A DNA stretch of 11,957 bases from Endomicrobium sp. (GTDB lineage Bacteria; Elusimicrobiota; Endomicrobiia; Endomicrobiales; Endomicrobiaceae), in assembly GCA_031264895.1 (NCBI GenBank), contig JAISDI010000164.1:1-11957 (forward strand). Direction: 5' to 3'. The translations under genes were made by a program, and so were the position numbers. The first letter of the stretch is position 1, and each line of letters starts with the position of its first letter. Below are positions 1-8,200 of the stretch, in pieces. Under the pieces are notes generated by a model. It had not been told where the DNA came from. It searched no databases and was given only the letters and a program-made list of their open reading frames with translations.

Positions 1-2274
1 ATTTTTTATTTGTTGTATTATAGAAGGAGTTGAGTTATTGGCTTTGCCGGCTATTTGGCCAAAACGGAACATCCAGCTGGCAAGGCCGTTTTTTCCTTCA
101 ACGCCGGTAAGTTTAGACATTTCGCCCTTATAAGCGATCGTTCTGTAGGCGTTTATAAGCGCGGCGAATTTTGCGTCGGTATTGCTTTCGTTTGAAAAAA
201 CAAAATCCATACGCATCTGAAAATCCTGCTCGTGAGTGATCGTGACCTCGCCGAAACTTTCAAACTCGGGATAATTTTTAATGATATCCATAACTCTGTC
301 GTAGGTCAAATATTTTTCGGAGGCGTCTTTGGGCTTGTTCCACCTGTCGTAAAATATGACGCCGTCTTCAACTTTTATGCCGTCGGCAAGTTTTGCGCCG
401 GTCGTTCTATCCGCCCAGCTCCAGCCGGCAACTTTTCCTTCGGGCGTTATGGAGGGTTCCACAAAAACTTTTTCGGACAATAATTTTTGGAAAACCGCGT
501 CGATATTGTAATCGTTCTCTATCAAAAGCCCGGTCAATATTTTGTCGTCTATGCTAAGCCCCGCGCCAAAAAACCAGCCGCTTTCCACTCCGGAAAGCTT
601 TACCGCGACGGCTTTTGGCAAATCTTTTATGGAAGTTTTAAGGTTTGCAAGCTCGGCAGAGCCGGCCTTTTCAAGAAATTTGCGGGCGTCCGAAATTATG
701 CTTTCGGACTTGCTTTTGTTGATCTTTAGATCCGCAGTGTTAATGCCGTCGACTAAGTCCGCTATCTCTTTGTAGTAGCGGTACGTTCTGTTGTTGTCTT
801 TTATCTTTTTGGCCGCGTCGAGTTTTGCTTCTAAAATTCCGACTTTGATGTCGTTTATATAGCTTTGCGCCCAATTTGCGGGAGAAGAATCGGTATGCGC
901 TTTATACAAGCCGTCGTTGACCCATTTGGGAAGAGGCGCGTTTGAACCCGCCCTTAAAGCCGCAGAGTTGATATCGGCTTGCACTGTGTCGGCATGAACG
1001 CCCGCATTAGCCAGAATGTCGTTTTCAATTTCTTGGTCGTTGTAAGACTGTGTCCTTCCTTTCGAAATATTAGCGTGAGCCTGCTCTAAAGCGGCAATTT
1101 CGCCGTCGGTAGCGCTTGTGTTAAACATTGTCCAGGTATTGCTGAACTTTGTGCCTACGCCGAACTTGTCGGCAAACCAATTTCTCCAATTGCTTTTTTG
1201 GGAACTTTGCGGCGTAAGCTGGGAAACGACAGGCACGTTCATTCTTGACGAAAAATTAGGGCCGCTTCCGCTGCCGAAAGTTCCGCTCATTCCTCCGGAA
1301 AAAACAAGGTCTGTGTTTTGCGTTATATTGAAAAACGTGCTTGGCAGTTCGAGCAGCAGTTTATACGTCGTGATCCATGCGTCATTGGAAATACGGTTGA
1401 TCTTGGCTTGGTTCAAAGCGTCTTTAACTATGTCAGGGCCGTATTCTTCCGCGACGGCTTTTTCCCATGCGTCCATCTTGTAATCGGTGGTCTTCCCTTG
1501 CGCGTTTACTTGAGGAACGGCTTTTTCCAGCAGGGAACCGTCCGACAAAATTTTGCTGCGCAAAGCGTCGCTCATAACGTAATTGCCGTATAGGGCAAGT
1601 TTTTTATCTCTGTATAAGAAGTCGAAAACTATATGATCAAAAGCGCGGTCAGGCTCGTTATTGTACATTTTAAGAATGCCTCTTAAGCCCGATTCAGCCT
1701 TATCCTCGCTCATTTTGTCTATAGGAAAAAAGTAATGGTTTACGGGGTGGTCGACTTTAAAATTTCCGCTTGCGTCGGTAAGCCGGAGCCTTCTTGAGTT
1801 GTCGATTTTTACTCTTGCCGTGTTTCCGTTTACTTCGTCGGCGACCATAACTATTTCGTTGGCAAGGCTTATCAGCGTGGCTACGGGAACCGCTTCGATG
1901 AATTTGCTGCGGGCGGAATAATCAAGAGTCGTAAGATTATAAACGGAGTTCGCATAGAGAATGCCTTCCCTGGCCTTGTAATAATAATTCACAAACTTGT
2001 CCACGCCCTGCATACCGTCGGCAAGAAGAGTGTTGTTTTGCCTGGCCCACATTTCGAGAAAAGCTATGGCTTGGTCTGCGCTTGGAAAAAATTCGAAAAA
2101 TTTCGCCACGTCCTCGTCGCGCTGTTTGGCTTCTTCGATCAATGTGGCGATAAAAGGAGTGGGTTCGGCACGGTCTTGCGATGTGGTTTGCCGCCTTAAT
2201 TGTCTGTCTCTCTCTTCTTCCTCCGAAACTATAGAGAGGACGCCGGTCTGCGATTGCAGATAATCGTCTTGCCC
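1..2274 (-). other. Unassigned C-terminal part within window (residues 2836-3593)
   Basis: A Pro-rich linker (VVETPVQTPAAGGPPAD, 2816-2832) separates this from the coiled-coil region. The stretch is soluble and mixed alpha/beta, without membrane segments. It includes a charged helix EEEERDRQLRRQ, a strand-rich block (NTARVKIDNSRRLRLTDASG) and a Gly/Ser-rich loop FSGGMSGTFGSGSG (3160-3173). I recognise no catalytic motif or repeat family. It continues beyond base 1, so the true C-terminal domains are not visible. Confidence 0.8.
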
Positions 2275-5200
2275 GACGGTCATATCTGCCGGCGGCCCGC
2301 CTGCCGCAGGCGTTTGGACGGGAGTTTCAACTACGGGCAAGTATTTCATCATTGTTAAAGTTTCAACGTCCTTAAGCTCGTATTTTGCGATCAGATCATC
2401 TATGGACATGTTTTCGCTTTTGTTTGCTGCGGCATCGAAAACAAGCAATTGTCCGTTGACATTAGACACCGAAACGAAATTCCCTTTGCTTGTCTGCAAA
2501 ATAACTTTGTCGCCGTCAGCGTTTAAAGCGGCGCTCAAATTGTTTGCGCTGAGAGAATACTGCGCATATGTTGTCATCGGATCGGCAGCAACGGCGTTGA
2601 TAGCGAGAACAAGGTCTGCCATCTGTATGGAAGACAAATTCGGATCGTCCGACTGCCGCGCTGGCTGGCCGGACGTTTTCGAAACTATTTTTTCGATAAA
2701 CCGGTCATATTGGACAGAGCCGGGCTTATACCCGAACATATCGGCCGCAGCTTTTATCGCCGCGTTTATTTCGTAGACTTGCGAAGCGCTTATTTTGTTT
2801 TTAGGAGCAAAAGCCGTTCCTGAAGACATTTGCTCAAGCATGCTTTCGGCGTCGACAATTTTTTCATTAACTTTTTCTTGCAGCTTTATATTCGCTTTAA
2901 GCTGTTCTTTCATTTTAGGCAGGTCGGCTTTTTCTTTATCGGTAGCGCCGCCTTGCGAAACCGCTTCTTCTATGCGGGCTATTTCGTTTTGAAGCGCCGT
3001 GTTTTTGATATTTATCGAATGGGGAGAACGGGAAATGTTATCGAGAGCTTCCCAAACGCCCAAATACACGGAATGTTTTGAATCTTTGCGGGAACTTTTG
3101 ATTTTGTCTATGTCATCATACTCGGCCATAGCTTCGTCATAATAGACTTGAACCGAATAATCGCCTTGCGATATTTGTTTTTTAGAATCGTCAAGCAGCT
3201 GTTTATCTTCAAGCCCGTATTTTATTTTTGTTCCTTCTCCGGGCGTCTGTTCGTACTGTGCGATCAGCGAGACTTCTACAAACCTGCCCATCGAATTTTC
3301 GTCGGCAGGATCAAAATCGACATATTCATAGTCTTGCCGCGCCGAAACATTATTTATCCTGTCCTGCGCTTGCTGTTGATACTGCTGCTGAACCGTTTGC
3401 TGGGAATTGCCGAGAACCGAAGTAAGCGGCATAGCCATACCGACCAATTGCAGTATAAACTTTGCCCAAGGCCTTGTTTTGCTGTTGTTTGCCAATGCGA
3501 TTATTATTACGGCTATAACGAACGCGGGAATGATCGTATACGGATTTAAAGCGATAAAGTTCATTAATGCCGTAACAAAACCGCTTGTAAAAGCGCCCAT
3601 GATCAAACTGCCGCTAAAAGCTACCAAAGGAGACAGCGCCTTAAAATATTTTCCTATTCTTGCGGATTTGTCCAGGTTGCCTATATTTGCCGATTTTACG
3701 GCGTACATAAATCCGCCGTAAAGCGACAATATTATCATAAGCGGCATAAACACGCCCAGAATGGAAGTGAAAAAACCTAAAACCGCAGTGGTTCCAAAAA
3801 TGCCGATCGCCGGTATAATGCCTGCAATAAGAAGCCCAAGCGCGCCTAAAGTTATGCCGCCGAACTTCAATATTGTGCTTGTCGACGTAGAAGAATGGTC
3901 GCCCAGCTTCGACCTTGCAAGGTTTACGGCCGTCCACAGCGCAAAAAGCCCGCCAGCCAAAACAACGACCGCCGCTACGGCGCCCAGAGAAAGGAACACC
4001 GTATAAGCTCCTATCGCCAGCAGCACTATGCCGAAAGTGGTTTTTACGACGTTCATCTGGGATTTTTGCTTATCCGTAGGCTCTTTTACATCCTTTAAAT
4101 AACTCGTTTTGAATATATCTTTGTAAGCTATTTTCATAGCCAGTATCGAGCCTAATGCAAGAGCGACAATGATCCCGGCCGCTATAAGCATAGCGAAGCT
4201 TTCAAGCAGTAAGCCTGCAATAATAAAAACAAAAATGGCTGAGGCGCCGTATTGAACCATTTGAAAAGGCAGCTTGTTTGCAAGCGACGTTTTCCACGCT
4301 TGTTTTGCATAAGATTTGTCGCCGACTGCGGCGTATATCCCGAGGGCGGCGTTTTCGCCCGTTGTTTGAAGCTCGTGATTTACTTTCGACACAAAAGGCT
4401 TAAAATAGAGTACGAGCATAGCCAAAAGAGACAGCCCCATTGCTAAAAGCAAATACGGCCAGCCTACGGACGCAATAAACAATCCGCCGGCTATCCATTT
4501 AGCCGCCGCGACAGCTCCTATAATATAAGGAAGAGCCATAAGAGACATCTTTACGACTGCCGGCAAATACTTTGCTATATTGCCGAACAGCTTGTGATGC
4601 CAAGCGCTTGTTTTTTTGCGGTTTGCCTCGACTTCTTTTTCAGTGTTTGATACGATCGAACGGGCTATCCGTCCGCTTATTTCATCTATTTCTTTCTGCG
4701 AAACTTGAGGATTATTTTTTATCATATTGTCTGCGACCGCTTTCCGCACGATCTCAGAATATTCTTGTATCAAACGCTTTTGCTCACGGTAAGCCAATTC
4801 CTCCGACATTTTGGCAAGCAGCGCAACTTTTTCAACGTCCTGCTCGATTTCCGCAGATTGAAAAAACATTTGTTTAGACTCGTTTGAAAACAAATTGCCT
4901 AAATCGGCATTTTCATCGGAAAGCGCTGTGGCAAATTTAGACCACGCTTCACCCATTTTCTCGAACATATACGCTTTGAACATATTTTCGGGTTTCCGTT
5001 TATCTTCATCGCTAAGACCGGGGTCAAGGCGGTACCTGTTTCTCGCTTCAAAAAAAGCTCTCATTTCGCGGGCAAACTTCTCGTCGTAAGACTGCACTTG
5101 TGCGGCTTGGGAAAGCTCGTTCGATTCATAATCGTCTTTTATTGTCTTGACGGCGTTTACTATGGAAGCGGCCTTTCCTCTTACCGTTCCGTCAGCATTG

Positions 5201-8200
5201 CGTTTGAGGGCGTTTTCTATATTTCCGTCCATCATTAAAATTTGCTTTACCGCATTTTCAAAAGAAGGGCTTAAGTTTTCAGATTTCTCTCCGTAGGCTT
5301 GTCCGGCCAATTCTTCGTATCTCGTTTGTGCTTCATGATCGCTTAGGCCGTTAAAAGTTTGGGAGTTTGTTTCTTTGATTATTTTTATCAGTTCTTCCGT
5401 CATATCTTCTTGGGGAATATCTTCGATGCAAAGCAAATCTACAAATAAGCCGAAAGACCCGCCTCTGCCGACCCTCGCTTTAAACTGTTCCCAAGTAATA
5501 TTGTTTTTTGAAAACGAAGTGTTTATAGCGGCCAAATTGTTTACCGCGCCTCTGGGTCTCGGGTCTAAACCTACGGCGATAAGGTTCGTGCCGACGATAT
5601 TCATTGCCGGTATAGCCGTGAGATAAGAAAACAGATCTTCCATAGATTCAAAGAAATCTTTGATCTGCGCAGTTCCGTTTTTTAAAGCGTTGAATATGAC
5701 GGCTTGTTTTGCGTTAAGACCTTCGGGGGTCGTGTTGTCGTCTAAGGCTTGGCGCATGTTTGTCAACTGTTCCAAAGTCAGTTTTTCGCCAAACGCTTTG
5801 ACCGTTATATCTTTTCCTTTTTTATCTTTTCCGTATTGGGACTGCGCTTGTATGCCCGCTATCAAGGAATCAAGCCACATTCTCATCTGCTCCGAGTTGA
5901 GAGAGGCTGTCGAGACGTTTTCAGGAACGACAAACACTAAATTTTTATCTTTTTTGCCTTTGCTTATAAGAAGCTCGGCCTGACGCGCAGCTTCTGCCGG
6001 CGTGCCTGCGTTAATAATAGTCGCGATATCCGTTCCAAACGCGTCAAGAACGTTAAGCAGCCGGCTGTCCGTTTCGCTTTTTGTATCGGACACAAACGTT
6101 CCGGCATGTACGGACACCGCCCCTCCGTCTTCATCTAACAATACGTTCAGATCCACAACGTCTTTTTTGTATAACACTTTCGCCGCGCGGTCCGATATTG
6201 TTCCGGTAAAAGCGGCATAGTCGCGGATGATCCCGCGTATTTTGCCGTCCTTTTCGTCTTTATCCAACAGCACTCTGATTGTCATAGAAGTGTTAGATTT
6301 CGAGGAAAGCGAATAATGTATTCCGTCATATTCGAATTTCAAACTTTTGAGCCTTTCCGTTTCCGCGTCTACGGCCTTTTTGCCGTCATCGCTTTTATCG
6401 TCATAGCCTTCTCTTGTTTTTGCTATACTCTCGTCTATCCAAAGGCTAAAATCCGTCTTTGCTTTAACAAGCGCTTCTTCATACGCTTTTTTCTCAACGG
6501 ATCTGTCGGCTTTCATTCTTTTGGCAACGACATATTCAAGCGCCAAATGCGCCTCGTTGCTCATGGTGACCGATTTTGTTTCGGTGGAAGTTTTATCGAT
6601 AAGCCTTATATGCAGCTGATGCTTGCCGTCTTGGCCTTCTGCCGCGATCTCAAATGTGTAGTCTTTGCCAAAATCATAAACGTATAAAGCCATTAACGCG
6701 TTTTTTATATATCTGTCGTAAAATCTGTTTTTATTGTTTTTCTCGGCTTGAAAAAAATCTGAGGCTTTCTTTTTTAAGATCTCCGACTCCTTGGCGTTTA
6801 ACGCTTTTCCCTGCCGGCTTTTTACAACTTCGGCTATGTAGCGTTCCACAAATTTATCTTCCATCGCTTCAAGCTCGCCGATCAAAGCCTTTTTATGTCC
6901 GTCGTCAGCTTCGACTTTTTGCGCGTTTTTGTTAGGAGTGATCCTGCTGTCGTCAAAACTCAAGCCGTTTGCAAAACTTTGCAAAGTCGCGCTTAATTGA
7001 GCGTCGTCTCTTTCGCCCATCGTGACCGCAAAAGATTCCGTCGCATTTTGGACTAAAGTTCTGTGGCCTTCGTCCATTACTAAAGACCACTTATGCATGG
7101 ATATGCTGTCTTGACCGCTTGTTATATCGTTTTGCCTGTCCCACGAAAACGCCGCCGGAGACGCCCCCGCGACTACCAAAGCGTTTTTATATATATTTTG
7201 TCTGACGGCAGCATCGCCTTTCTTGGCTGCGACTTTTCCGTTTTCCCACACGTATAAAACGTTTGCGGCATCGCCTTGGTCGCCTAGAAAACCGAATTGT
7301 ATGTCGTCGATATCGGTAATGTATCCCGCCTCTTTCAGCTCTTTTTTGTCTTTCGCTTCGCCTTTTTTATCTGTCGTCCTTTGCAAAAGGGCTCTCATAT
7401 TTTGGGCGTGTCTGCCGTTGTTTCCGTCTGCGGCCTTCAATTTTCCTTTATCGTCAATGCCGTGTATATCGTTTAATGTTCTTTCGATGTCTCTGTTTGC
7501 CAAAAATGCCGTGTTTGTCAAATAAAGCGACCTTAACAATTCCGGATCGGCGTTTGCAAGCCTCATTTCCGCAGACAAAGTGTACGCGTCGGACTTGCCC
7601 GCGCCGGTTCCCAGTCTTGCAATTTTGCCTTGCAAAATACATACGGCTAAAATAAACTGAACCTCTGTTTTATCCCATTTCCAACCGTCAAAATCGTCCC
7701 CTTCTCCATATAGAGAAAACGCCCTGTCTTTAAAATTCGCCAAGAAAGCTTCGCCTTTGGACATTTCTACAAGGCTGCCGCTGCGGTCTGTTATCGTCAC
7801 TTTTTCGCCTTTAAAAAGTTCTTCGTTCAACCACTTGAGCTGCCCTGCCAACATCTCTTTTCTTGATTCTTTGGAAGATCCGCCGATCTCTCTGTTCATC
7901 TGGTCAAAACTTTTGCCAAAAAACTTATCGGAAACGGAGCCGATCATTATTCTTATCGAAATAAACTTTTCGAAAAACCAATTCCCGATCGAAGCAAATA
8001 TGCCTTCTTCGGTTACTCCGGCTTTTCCGGCGGCGGCTTCCGGCTCGGCCTGTTCCGGTTTTTCAGCTTCAGCCTGTTCTGCTTTCGGTTCCGCTGTGGC
8101 GGCATCTTTTTTGGCGGCGGCTTCCGGCTCGGCCTGTTGTGCCGCTTCAGCCTGTTGTTCTTTGGCTTTTACGCTTTCTTCCTCTTGCGCGGCGCGCATT

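Noticed and set aside
3148..3549. 133-codon plus-strand frame
   Set aside because: Antisense to the end of the membrane domain and the Gln-rich spacer; Cys, Arg and Tyr content is high and nothing is recognisable.
3641..3937. 98-codon minus-strand frame in another phase
   Set aside because: It lies wholly inside the membrane-domain coding region. Its peptide is rich in Arg, His and Tyr, typical of an out-of-phase reading, with no domain visible.
3412..4560. SecY-like channel
   Set aside because: The count of about ten crossings is tempting next to a SecA-like motor, but I could find no SecY signature sequence, so I left the membrane domain unassigned.
7454..7642. 62-codon minus-strand frame overlapping Walker A
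   Set aside because: Out of phase with the SecA motifs, which are clear in the main frame.
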